Below, piece by piece: positions 8,644 to 17,281 of a DNA stretch of 64,000 nucleotides; position 1 is the stretch's first letter, and each line of letters begins with the position of its first letter. The stretch lies in assembly GCA_000403275.2 (NCBI GenBank), contig KE159598.1, forward strand, positions 956,356-1,020,355, written 5' to 3'. A program made the position numbers and the translations under genes. The notes under the pieces are model-generated. The model had not been told where the DNA came from. It saw only the letters and a list, made by a program, of their open reading frames with translations, and did no database searches. Source of the stretch: Lachnospiraceae bacterium 28-4 (GTDB taxonomy: Bacteria; Bacillota; Clostridia; Lachnospirales; Lachnospiraceae).

Positions 8644-10290
8644 ATGGAAAAAGTAGAAAACAGAGAGAACATGGAACATTCGGAAGGCATGGAAAGTAAA
8701 ATCAGTTATAGAAATTCGGCAATAGATGGAAGAATTATAAGAGCGGTAGAAGAAATGGGGTTTGAGACGATGACCCCTATTCAGGAACAGGCGATCCCTG
8801 TTATGTTGGAAGGAAGGGATCTGATCGGACAGGCCCAGACAGGAACGGGAAAGACTGCAGCTTTTGGGATTCCGATTATCCAGAAGATTGATCCGGAAGA
8901 AAGAGGATTACAGGCGATCATACTTTGCCCGACGAGAGAGCTGGCTATACAGGCGGCGGAAGAAATCCGACGGTTTGCAAAATATATGCATGAAATAAAA
9001 GTGCTGCCCGTATACGGCGGCCAGGATATATCGAGGCAGATCAGGGCGCTTTCCAAAGGAGTACAAGTTGTGGTAGGCACGCCGGGAAGGGTCATGGATC
9101 ATATGCGCCGCCATACGCTAAAAACCAATAAAGTGAGAATGGTTGTTTTGGATGAAGCGGATGAGATGTTGAATATGGGATTCCGGGAGGATATCGAGAC
9201 TATATTAAAAGATATGCCGGAAGAACGCCAGACAGCGCTTTTTTCAGCTACAATGCCAAGGCCGATTCTGGAAATCACAAAGGAATACCAGAAAGAGGAC
9301 GCGGAGTATATCAGAGTTACGCCAAAAGAGGTAACGATTCCTTTGATCAAACAGGCGTATTACCAGGTGCAGCGCAAAGATAAGGAAGAGGTGCTGACAA
9401 GGCTGATCGATTATTATCATCCGAAGCGTTCCCTTATTTTCTGCAATACAAAGCGGATGGTAGATGAATTGTCGGAACATTTGAAGGAGCGGGGATATCA
9501 GGCAGAAGGGCTGCACGGGGATTTGAGCCAGGGCCAGAGAGATACAGTTATGAACTTATTCCGGGGAGGAAGGATGGATATTCTGATCGCTACCGATGTG
9601 GCGGCGAGAGGTATCGATGTGGATGACGTGGAAGCGGTATTTAACTATGATGTGCCGGATGATATCGAATATTATGTCCATAGAATAGGACGTACCGGAA
9701 GAGCGGGAAAAGCAGGACGTTCCTTTACTCTGGTAGTAGGAAGGGAAATGTATAAAATAAGGGATATCGAAAGGGTATGCCATACGAAGATCAGGGAAAG
9801 GAATATACCGTCCGCAGCGGATATCACTTCCGTAAAGGCGGAAAAGGTCTTAGCGGAAGCGATCGATACCATACAGAACAAGAATCTGGATACGGCGATG
9901 GATTTCCTCAGGGAAAAGCTGGTGGACAGCGAATACACGGCGCTGGAGCTTGCAGCAGCTTTTATGAGAATGAAAATGGGGGATGATATCAAAGATATCA
10001 AAGTGGAAAAATTCAACCCCAAGGATCTCGTGTTCGGAAAAAGCGGACGCCGCCGCGGAAAGCGCGGAGGCAGGGGCGCTTCCTCAGGAAGATCCTCCGA
10101 GAAGGATAAAGGCGCGAATAAAGCATGGGGATCCGAAAGGGATAAGAACGGTAAAAGAAAAGGAAACGAAAAGGATAAGAGCAGCGGCAGCGGCAAGGGG
10201 AAATCCGGCGAGAAGGATAAGAGCAGACAGAGCAGAGACTTTGGCGAGATGTTCGTGGAAAAAAGCCGCAGACGCAGACGTAGATCATAA
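8644..10290 (+). CDS. DEAD-box ATP-dependent RNA helicase (CsdA/DeaD type)
   Basis: The 548-residue protein unwinds RNA, typically in ribosome assembly or cold adaptation. All helicase motifs are present: AQTGTGKT (about 62), PTRELA, TPGR, DEAD (about 170-173), SAT, ATDVAARGID and HRIGRTGRAG. After the two RecA-like domains (to about 370) comes a linker and then a strongly basic, low-complexity tail from about residue 455, rich in Arg, Gly, Lys and Ser. Such tails bind RNA. The ATG has only a weak ribosome site, and a promoter plus terminator lie in the leader. Confidence 0.93.
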   Translation: MEKVENRENMEHSEGMESKISYRNSAIDGRIIRAVEEMGFETMTPIQEQAIPVMLEGRDLIGQAQTGTGKTAAFGIPIIQKIDPEERGLQAIILCPTRELAIQAAEEIRRFAKYMHEIKVLPVYGGQDISRQIRALSKGVQVVVGTPGRVMDHMRRHTLKTNKVRMVVLDEADEMLNMGFREDIETILKDMPEERQTALFSATMPRPILEITKEYQKEDAEYIRVTPKEVTIPLIKQAYYQVQRKDKEEVLTRLIDYYHPKRSLIFCNTKRMVDELSEHLKERGYQAEGLHGDLSQGQRDTVMNLFRGGRMDILIATDVAARGIDVDDVEAVFNYDVPDDIEYYVHRIGRTGRAGKAGRSFTLVVGREMYKIRDIERVCHTKIRERNIPSAADITSVKAEKVLAEAIDTIQNKNLDTAMDFLREKLVDSEYTALELAAAFMRMKMGDDIKDIKVEKFNPKDLVFGKSGRRRGKRGGRGASSGRSSEKDKGANKAWGSERDKNGKRKGNEKDKSSGSGKGKSGEKDKSRQSRDFGEMFVEKSRRRRRRS

Positions 10291-10367
10291 AATGTTTTTG
10301 GTACTTCGCAAATGTTTATAAGGGTGAAAAGGGCTATGTGCCTCCAAAGCGATATGGAGGGATGAAA

Positions 10368-11732
10368 ATGGGCAATGCGGATACGCAATTAAAACAAAGG
10401 AAAAAGAAAAAAAAGAGCAGCAGCGCAAAGCATAAAATGAAGAAAAGGGAAAAAAAGATACCCGCTGCGGAAAGGAAAAGAAGGCGCAGAAGGGCGAGAA
10501 GGCGAATCGTTGTATTGGAGTGGGCGTTAATTGCCTGTGTTGTTTTTGTGCTGATTGGGGCGGGAGGATATGTAGTTTGGAACCTCCCTTCCCTCAAATT
10601 AAGCAGGGAACTAAACGCAGGAATGGAGTACACCCAGGAAGAAGCTTACGACGCGGCAATAGAAGCATACGAAAATGCGCTGAAGATCGATTCCACATCG
10701 GTAGAAGCATACAGATGTATGGCGGGCGCGTACATAAATATGCAGGAGGATTCCCAGGCGAAACAAATCTTATTTGACGGATGGGAGAATACGCAGGACG
10801 AAGGTCTGCTGGAATATTATTGCACCGTAATCCTGAACGAAGCGGTGGCTGAGATTAACAGCGATGCCGTTAATGCAGGAACAATAGAAAAGATTGCGGA
10901 TGTGTTGGAACGGCATGCCTTAAAGGAAGAAGCGGTGGAACTGCTGGGTACGGCTTGCAGCCGCTGGATGGATGCTGCGGATATAACGGAATTTGATTTC
11001 TCCTCCTATGAACAGATTATGAACAGGCTGGTTTCTCTTTCCGATATTGTCGGTTCGGAGAGTATGCGGGAGATTATTTCCGGGTTTGGATGGCTGGGGG
11101 CGGAAGAATTGAAAGTGCCTATGGGATATGTGGATTCTTATCTGTCTATCTTGGAAAGCGCCAATACTTGGATGGAAATGCCGGAGAGAAGCGAGATGAT
11201 AGCCTGCCTTCATAAAGTAAAAGAAGTTCAGGCAGAATTTGAAAGTCTTTTTCAGGAGTTTGATGCCGGAAATTATGAAGCTGCGAAAGAATTCCTTGTG
11301 AAAGATTCTTATCTTCAGATCAGGGATGCATTCATAAACGGGACAATGCAATATTGGGACGGGGCAACTTATATTCCGGTGAGCCGGGAATATGTGATTA
11401 TAAAATGGAAAGACGGAAAATGCAGTTTCTCATTTCCAAATTACGATGATAATGAAAATACGGCGGGAGTCATTACCGTATGGGGAAATGAAATGCTGGA
11501 TAATGGAGTACAGCGTTCCAGCATTACTTACGAGCCGGCAAAGGACGGAGAAAATTATTATCCCCACACGGAATATATTATCAGCTATATGTGCAGCAAT
11601 GTGCAGAAGGAAACATCTTTTGACTATGCAATGAATTACCATTTTGAGACAAGGGTATTGACCGAGGAAGGAATGACCACGACGATGATCGGCGACTGGG
11701 GAGGCCCTTATCAGTGGCAGAAGACATATTAA
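10368..11732 (+). CDS. membrane-anchored TPR-repeat protein
   Basis: The 454-residue protein has a very basic cytoplasmic N-terminus (Lys/Arg-rich, about residues 8-50), one transmembrane helix (about 55-77, ALIACVVFVLIGAGGYVVW) and then tetratricopeptide-like repeats (about 90-160, including YDAAIEAYENALKIDSTSVEAY). The C-terminal half is predicted to be extracytoplasmic and resembles no domain I recognise. The start at 10368 is chosen because GGAGG lies 7 bases upstream; upstream GTG (10338) and ATG (10362) are poorer. Function unknown; a cell-envelope scaffold is plausible. Confidence 0.75.
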   Translation: MGNADTQLKQRKKKKKSSSAKHKMKKREKKIPAAERKRRRRRARRRIVVLEWALIACVVFVLIGAGGYVVWNLPSLKLSRELNAGMEYTQEEAYDAAIEAYENALKIDSTSVEAYRCMAGAYINMQEDSQAKQILFDGWENTQDEGLLEYYCTVILNEAVAEINSDAVNAGTIEKIADVLERHALKEEAVELLGTACSRWMDAADITEFDFSSYEQIMNRLVSLSDIVGSESMREIISGFGWLGAEELKVPMGYVDSYLSILESANTWMEMPERSEMIACLHKVKEVQAEFESLFQEFDAGNYEAAKEFLVKDSYLQIRDAFINGTMQYWDGATYIPVSREYVIIKWKDGKCSFSFPNYDDNENTAGVITVWGNEMLDNGVQRSSITYEPAKDGENYYPHTEYIISYMCSNVQKETSFDYAMNYHFETRVLTEEGMTTTMIGDWGGPYQWQKTY

Positions 11733-11736
11733 GAAA

Positions 11737-11781
11737 AAACGGAAACGCTGCCGCGTTCTTCATGCGACAGCGTTTCCGCAG
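11737..11781. terminator. bidirectional terminator between convergent genes
   Basis: CGGAAACGCTG pairs with CAGCGTTTCCG, with an A-rich flank on the left. It separates the plus-strand TPR gene from the minus-strand symporter gene, so it can stop transcripts from both sides. Confidence 0.65.
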
Positions 11782-11810
11782 GTGAGGCGGATAAGGAGCA
11801 GGCTGCTCTC

Positions 11811-13349
11811 TTATTCGCCTAAATCATTTTTTACGGAAACTTCGGTTTTTCTTTCGTAGCATGAAAATGCCGCGTCAACAAAAGAGGTTTCCAATTTTGG
11901 AGTTACGAGGCTTATGACAGGTACGAAAATGAGCCCGGCAATCATAGCGAAAGCGCCGGCATTAATAGGGGATTGGAGCAGTGCCGGAAAATGACTGCGG
12001 AAGAGCATATTGCATACCATAAAACCGGAACCGAAAAGAAAGCTGACCCATGCTGCCGAAGCGGTCGTTTTTTTCCAATAGAGTCCGTACAGGAAGGGAG
12101 CTAGAAAAGCGCCCGCAAGAGCTCCCCAGGATACGCCCATAAGCTGCGCAATAAAAGTAATGTTACCCTTATACTGTATAATGGCAATTACCACTGAAAG
12201 GGCGATAAATACGACGATCAGTATGCGGATCACAAAGAGCTGCTTCTTTTCGTCCATGTTCTTAATGATGTGTCCCTTTAAAAAGTCGATGGTCAAAGTG
12301 GAGCTGGAGGCCATGACAAGGGAAGAGAGCGTGGACATGGAAGCGGATAATACAAGGATGACCACCAATCCGATCAATGCCGGCGAAAGATGGGAAATCA
12401 TAGCCGGAATGATGGCGTCATAGCCTTCGGAAGCGATATCCACGCTGCCGGAATATAAGCGTCCGAAACCGCCAAGGAAATAGCAGCCTCCGGAAACGAT
12501 AATTGCGAATAAAGTGGAAATGATTGTTCCTTTGGAAATTGCTTTTTCGCTTTTGATCGCGTAAAATTTCTGAACCATCTGAGGCAGCCCCCAGGTGCCG
12601 AGAGAGGTAAGGATCACGACGCCCAGAAGATTCAGGGGATCGGGGCCGAAAAAGGAGGCAAATACGCCGGGCTGAGCGGATACCGACTGGTCGGATACCA
12701 TAGCGAGGCGGTTCAAAGCCTCCAGGAAACCGCCGTTGGATTTCAGGACGGCAAGAATGACCGTGGCGATGCCGAACAGCATGATAATGCCTTGCAAGAA
12801 GTCGTTAATAGCGGTGGCCATGTAACCGCCGGCAATGACGTAAACTCCGGTCAGGACTGCCATAATGATGATGCAGACGGTATAATCAATGTTGAATGCC
12901 ATCCCGAACAGCCGTGACAGCCCGTTATAAAGGGAGGCGGTATACGGAATCAGGAACAGGAAAACAATAACGGAAGCTCCCAGTTTTAATCCGTCGTTGT
13001 GGAACCGGCGTCCAAAAAATTCGGGCATCGTCGCGCTGTTCAGATGTTGCGTCATAATCCGGGTACGCCTTCCCAGAATGACCCATGCCAGCATGGAACC
13101 GATCAGGGCGTTGCCAATGCCGATCCATGTGGAGGCAATCCCATATTTCCAACCGAATTGCCCGGCATAACCTACGAAGATGACGGCGGAGAAATAGGAG
13201 GTTCCGTAGGCAAAGGCGGTCAGCCAGGGGCCTACGGAGCGCCCGCCGAGCACGAAACCATTTACATCCGTCGCATGTTTACGGCAGTAAAAGCCGATAG
13301 CGATCATAACGGAAAAAAAGACGATCAGCATCGCAAATTTCAGTATCAT
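11811..13349 (-). CDS. sodium:solute symporter (SSS family)
   Basis: The 512-residue membrane protein has about 13 hydrophobic helices and the SSS signature regions (FVLGGRSVGPWLTAFAYGTSYFSAV near residue 30, GGYMATAINDFLQG near 175). The family couples sodium entry to uptake of proline, pantothenate, sugars or carboxylates; the substrate here is unknown. The ATG at 13349 is chosen because GGAGGG sits just upstream; the frame extends another 40 codons over the neighbouring gene. It lies 19 bases after an acyl-CoA synthetase gene on the same strand. This suggests import of an organic acid that is then activated to a CoA thioester. Confidence 0.85.
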   Translation of the reverse strand: MILKFAMLIVFFSVMIAIGFYCRKHATDVNGFVLGGRSVGPWLTAFAYGTSYFSAVIFVGYAGQFGWKYGIASTWIGIGNALIGSMLAWVILGRRTRIMTQHLNSATMPEFFGRRFHNDGLKLGASVIVFLFLIPYTASLYNGLSRLFGMAFNIDYTVCIIIMAVLTGVYVIAGGYMATAINDFLQGIIMLFGIATVILAVLKSNGGFLEALNRLAMVSDQSVSAQPGVFASFFGPDPLNLLGVVILTSLGTWGLPQMVQKFYAIKSEKAISKGTIISTLFAIIVSGGCYFLGGFGRLYSGSVDIASEGYDAIIPAMISHLSPALIGLVVILVLSASMSTLSSLVMASSSTLTIDFLKGHIIKNMDEKKQLFVIRILIVVFIALSVVIAIIQYKGNITFIAQLMGVSWGALAGAFLAPFLYGLYWKKTTASAAWVSFLFGSGFMVCNMLFRSHFPALLQSPINAGAFAMIAGLIFVPVISLVTPKLETSFVDAAFSCYERKTEVSVKNDLGE

Positions 13350-13368
13350 AATATCCCTCCATTCTTGT

Positions 13369-15006
13369 TCAGCCGCGGTTTTGGGCAGCCACAAGGCTGT
13401 CGCCGCAATATTGCTCCCTGAGTTTAGGTTTTTCGATTTTACCGGTAGGGTTTCTTGGAATATCGGCAAAAATAATTTTATGCGGGCGTTTATAGCGCGG
13501 AAGTTTGCGGCAGAAATGATTGATTTCTTCTTCCGTGCAGGATGTATCGGGCTTCAGTTCGATGACTGCGGCGGTAATTTCTCCAAGACGCTTGTCAGGG
13601 AGGCCGATGACTGCCACATCGTGAATAGCACTGCAGTTGCGGAGAAAATCTTCAATCTGAACGGGATAAATATTTTCTCCCCCGCTGATGATCACATCCT
13701 TCTTGCGGTCTACCAGGAAAATAAATCCGTCTTCATCTTCTTGCGCCATATCTCCGGTATAAAGCCATCCATCTTCGGAAAGAACTTCTGCAGTGGCCTG
13801 TTCGTCATTATAATAGCAGGTCATGACGCCGGGACCCCTGACGGCCAATTCGCCGACGGCGCCTTTGGAAACCGTTTCTTTTTGTTCGTCTACAATTTTG
13901 ATCTCCCATCCGTAACCGGCCTTCCCGATGGCTCCCACTTTATGGATGTTTTCCACTCCAAGGTGGACGCAGCCCGGGCCGATGGATTCGCTCAGGCCAT
14001 AATTGGTGTCATAGGCGTGGTGCGGGAAATAAGTTTTCCAATGTCTGATCATGCTGGGAGGAACGGGCTGGGCGCCGATATGCATCAGACGCCATTGGGA
14101 AAGTTCATAATCTTCCAATTTTATTTTTCCACTGTCAAGAGCTTCCAGAATGTCCTGTGCCCAGGGGACAAGCAGCCATACGATCGTGCATTTTTCCTTG
14201 GAAACGGCATCCAGGATATATTCCGGTTTGGTTCCTTTTAAAAGGACGGCTTTTCCGCCGGAGAGAAGGGAACCGAACCAATGCATCTTCGCTCCGGTAT
14301 GGTACAGCGGGGGTATGCAAAGGAAAATATCGTCTTTTGTCTGCCCATGGTGGTTCTGTTCCACCAGACAGGAATGCATCAGACTTTCATGGTTATGTAA
14401 AATAGCTTTCGGAAAACCGGTGGTGCCGGAGGAAAAATAGATCGCGGCATTATCCTGATCCGTCAGCGGAACGGAAGGTGACTGGCTGGAACAATTAGCG
14501 GTTAAAGAATTGTAATCTTCCGCAAAAGTAGGGCAGTTATCTCCCACATAAAGAAGAAGCTTATTTTTTGTGATGGAATCCGCAATTTCTTCCACCCGGC
14601 CGATAAATTCGGGGCCAAATACAAGTATATGGACTTCTGCAAGGTTGACGCAGTATTCGATTTCTTCCGGCGTATAGCGGAAATTGAGAGGAACGGCGAG
14701 AGCGCCGGTCTTCAGGATGCCGAAGTAGATCGGCAGCCATTCCAGGCAGTTCATGAGCAGGATAGCTACTTTATCCCCTTTTTTTATCCCCTTTCCGAGA
14801 AGAAGGTTGGCAAAACGATTTGCTTTTTCATTGAATACATTCCATGTGATCTCCCGGCGGTAATGGGAGAGGGGACTGGGTTCCATCAATTCATATTCTT
14901 TCCATGTGACGCGGCGTACTTCTTTGACTTCCGGGTTGATTTCTACCAGACAGATATCCTCGCCCCATTTTTTACAGTTTTCTTCTAATAAATTTGTAAT
15001 TGGCAT
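13369..15006 (-). CDS. AMP-dependent acyl-CoA synthetase
   Basis: The 545-residue adenylate-forming ligase has the P-loop-like signature YFSSGTTGFPKAILH (about residue 190), YGLSESIGPGC, the hinge GWLYTGDMAQEDEDGFIFLVDRKKD and the C-terminal NPTGKIEKPKLR, whose Lys is the adenylation residue. It converts a carboxylic acid, ATP and CoA into acyl-CoA; the acid (short-chain, aromatic or carnitine-like) cannot be told from sequence. It is first in a two-gene operon with the symporter, behind a clear promoter and a palindromic operator-like site. Confidence 0.88.
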   Translation of the reverse strand: MPITNLLEENCKKWGEDICLVEINPEVKEVRRVTWKEYELMEPSPLSHYRREITWNVFNEKANRFANLLLGKGIKKGDKVAILLMNCLEWLPIYFGILKTGALAVPLNFRYTPEEIEYCVNLAEVHILVFGPEFIGRVEEIADSITKNKLLLYVGDNCPTFAEDYNSLTANCSSQSPSVPLTDQDNAAIYFSSGTTGFPKAILHNHESLMHSCLVEQNHHGQTKDDIFLCIPPLYHTGAKMHWFGSLLSGGKAVLLKGTKPEYILDAVSKEKCTIVWLLVPWAQDILEALDSGKIKLEDYELSQWRLMHIGAQPVPPSMIRHWKTYFPHHAYDTNYGLSESIGPGCVHLGVENIHKVGAIGKAGYGWEIKIVDEQKETVSKGAVGELAVRGPGVMTCYYNDEQATAEVLSEDGWLYTGDMAQEDEDGFIFLVDRKKDVIISGGENIYPVQIEDFLRNCSAIHDVAVIGLPDKRLGEITAAVIELKPDTSCTEEEINHFCRKLPRYKRPHKIIFADIPRNPTGKIEKPKLREQYCGDSLVAAQNRG

Positions 15007-15043
15007 GTTGGTAATTCTCCGTTTTCGTACAATATTTTTCGCG

Positions 15044-15067
15044 CTTTAACGCATTGCGCCGTTAAAG
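15044..15067. promoter_or_regulatory. palindromic operator candidate
   Basis: CTTTAACG and CGTTAAAG form a perfect 8-base inverted repeat with an 8-base centre. It begins directly downstream of the -10 box of the acyl-CoA synthetase promoter, where a bound repressor would block transcription. No regulator gene is adjacent. Confidence 0.55.
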
Positions 15068-15070
15068 TAG

Positions 15071-15099
15071 ATAATACAATATTTAGATTGGAAAGTCAA
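15071..15099 (-). promoter_or_regulatory. promoter of acyl-CoA synthetase/symporter operon
   Basis: On the minus strand TTGACT (15099-15094) and TATTAT (15076-15071) are separated by 17 bases, about 65 bases before the start codon at 15006. Confidence 0.75.
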
Positions 15100-15116
15100 T
15101 GGATTGCTATTGGGTG

Positions 15117-15502
15117 TCATGGAAAATCAATCATAGTAGTCCGGGGCATGCCAGGGCGGAAGGGGCAGAAAAAAGGACGGCCGAAAGAGGACAGGCCGGA
15201 GCAGGGGGCAAATGGTTTTCCGTGCTGGTTCCGGGACATGGATTTTCTAAATATTCCGGTAAAGTAGTATCAGCCGGACGCAACCGCCCGCGATTCGCCA
15301 TCCGGGCTCATTGCGGGCTTTTGGTGACATCCGTGTCACCAAATTGCTGATTTTAGGCGGAATATTAAGAAAATCTCATTTCCCTGCACAAAGCAGCGGC
15401 AAAACCATTTGCCCCCTGCTCCGGCCCTCCCTCCTTCGGCCGTCTTTTTTTCTGCCCCTTCCGCCCTGGCGTGCCCCGGACTTCTATAATTGATTTCTAT
15501 GA
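15117..15502. repeat. long hairpin element, copy D (divergent class)
   Basis: Two arms of roughly 130 bases pair imperfectly around a branched core. Core stems include GATTTTCT/AGAAAATC, ATATTCCG/CGGAATAT, ATCAGC/GCTGAT, GCCCGC/GCGGGC and TTTGGTGACA/TGTCACCAAA. The outer ends carry AAAATCAAT and ATTGATTT, as in copy B. The core differs from copies A-C, and the arms have drifted more. The element fills the gap between two minus-strand operons. Confidence 0.75.
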
Positions 15503-15508
15503 TATCGC

Positions 15509-17281
15509 TTAACAATGAAACTGTGCCATGTACAATCGGTAGTAATAGCCTTTCTGGTTCATTAGTTCTGCCGGCGAGCCTTGTTCTAAGATCTTGCCGT
15601 TATCGATATAGAAGATCCGATCCGCTTTCTGGATGGTGGAAAGCCTGTGGGCTACAACGAAAGAGGTTCGCCCTTTCAGGAGGTTTTCAATTCCCGATTG
15701 GACCAAAAGTTCCGTTTTTGTGTCGATGCTGGAAGTGGCTTCGTCCAGAATGAGTATTTTTGGATCGGAGACCATGGTTCGGGCAAAGGCTAGCAGCTGT
15801 TTCTGACCGGCGGAAAGCCCTCCGCCCCGTTCCGACAATTCCGTGTCGTATCCCTTTTCCAGCTTCATGATAAAATCATGGGCATTTACCGCTTTTGCCG
15901 CCCGGATTATCTCATCTTCCGAGGCGTCTAATTTCCCATAGCGGATATTATCTCCAATCGTGCCGGAAAAAAGAAAATTATCCTGTGTCATAATCCCCAT
16001 CTGTGCGCGGAGGCTTTCAATGCTCACTTTTTTTACGTCAAAACCGTCTACGGATACATTGCCTTTTTGAACATCATAAAATCGGCTGATCAGATTGACG
16101 ATAGTCGTTTTGCCGGCGCCGGTGGGGCCTACCAGCGCGATAGTTTCTCCGGGCGCGATGCGGAAGCTTACATCGTCCAGTACATTGACGCTTCCGTCAT
16201 AAGAGAAGGTGACATGATCAAAACGTACTTCTCCTGTAATGGGAGGGATTTCTGTCACATCCGGCATATCTTTGATGCCGGCCGGCGTATCCATGATTTC
16301 AAAAACCCGTTCCGCGCCCGATATATTTGTGATGAGCTGGGTATAAAAGTTGCTCAGGTTCATAATCGGATGCCAGAACATGGAAATATAAGTTCCGAAA
16401 GCGATAAACGTGCCGATAGAGACTTTATCGGTTCCAAGAATGATAATGCCAGTAAAATAAAGCATGACGGTGCCGATTCCCCAACAAAAATCGATGACCG
16501 ATCCAAAAGCATCGTTGAGCCGTACAGCGGAAATAAAGGAATCATGGTGTTCCTTTACCAGTTCATGGAAAGTCTGCCTCGTTTCATCCTCCGCATGAAA
16601 GCTTTGTATGATCCGCATACCTGAAAAGTCTTCGTGGACAAAAGCGTTTAGATTGGAAGCTTTTTTTCGGTGGATTTGCCACCGCTTGTGGGAATAGACC
16701 TGTATCAGCCAGAGGCAGACAGCCATAACAGGTGTGCTGATCAGGGAAGCGGCGGCTAAAATCGGATTTTTTACAAACATAATGACGGCTACTGCGCAAA
16801 TGGTAATAAAGTCGGGGATCAAGGTAGTTACACAGTTGGACAGGACATCTTTCAAGGAATTGATATCGCCGATAATGCGGGCGAGAATCTTTCCGGTGGG
16901 ACGGCTGTCGAAAAAATGGAAGTCAAGAGTCTGGATGTGGGTATACAATTCCTGGCGGATTGTCACAAGAATGTTATTACATACCCTGGCCATTACGTAC
17001 ATACGAATTTTGATCGCTATAACCATGAGGATGTTTAAAAACAAGGCAAATCCGATCAGCTTCCATAAACCGTCCTGATTGCCGGCAGAAATAAAATGAT
17101 CGATCGCTTCTTCCATAATCAACGGATTGAGCAAAGATACTGCGACACAGAAAGCCATGATCAGCAGGACGGAAATAATTTCTTTTTTATATACGGCCAG
17201 ATAGGAGAGAAGCCGGAATAATGTTTTTAATTTACCTGTTTCTGAAGATTGCTCGTCTACTTTATAAGAATTAACCGGCAT
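15509..17281 (-). CDS. ABC exporter half-transporter, canonical ATP site
   Basis: The 590-residue protein fuses a six-helix type-IV exporter membrane domain (about 35-330) to an ATP-binding domain. It has Walker A GPTGAGKTT (about 384), an unusual signature LSAGQ and Walker B ILILDEATSS (about 512) with the catalytic Glu intact. It overlaps the upstream half-transporter gene by 11 bases, and the two probably form a heterodimer of the BmrCD/LmrCD/TM287-288 kind, which exports drugs or lipophilic compounds. The ATG at 17281 has AAGGAGG 8 bases upstream; the frame opens earlier at 17311 without such a site. Confidence 0.9.
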   Translation of the reverse strand: MPVNSYKVDEQSSETGKLKTLFRLLSYLAVYKKEIISVLLIMAFCVAVSLLNPLIMEEAIDHFISAGNQDGLWKLIGFALFLNILMVIAIKIRMYVMARVCNNILVTIRQELYTHIQTLDFHFFDSRPTGKILARIIGDINSLKDVLSNCVTTLIPDFITICAVAVIMFVKNPILAAASLISTPVMAVCLWLIQVYSHKRWQIHRKKASNLNAFVHEDFSGMRIIQSFHAEDETRQTFHELVKEHHDSFISAVRLNDAFGSVIDFCWGIGTVMLYFTGIIILGTDKVSIGTFIAFGTYISMFWHPIMNLSNFYTQLITNISGAERVFEIMDTPAGIKDMPDVTEIPPITGEVRFDHVTFSYDGSVNVLDDVSFRIAPGETIALVGPTGAGKTTIVNLISRFYDVQKGNVSVDGFDVKKVSIESLRAQMGIMTQDNFLFSGTIGDNIRYGKLDASEDEIIRAAKAVNAHDFIMKLEKGYDTELSERGGGLSAGQKQLLAFARTMVSDPKILILDEATSSIDTKTELLVQSGIENLLKGRTSFVVAHRLSTIQKADRIFYIDNGKILEQGSPAELMNQKGYYYRLYMAQFHC

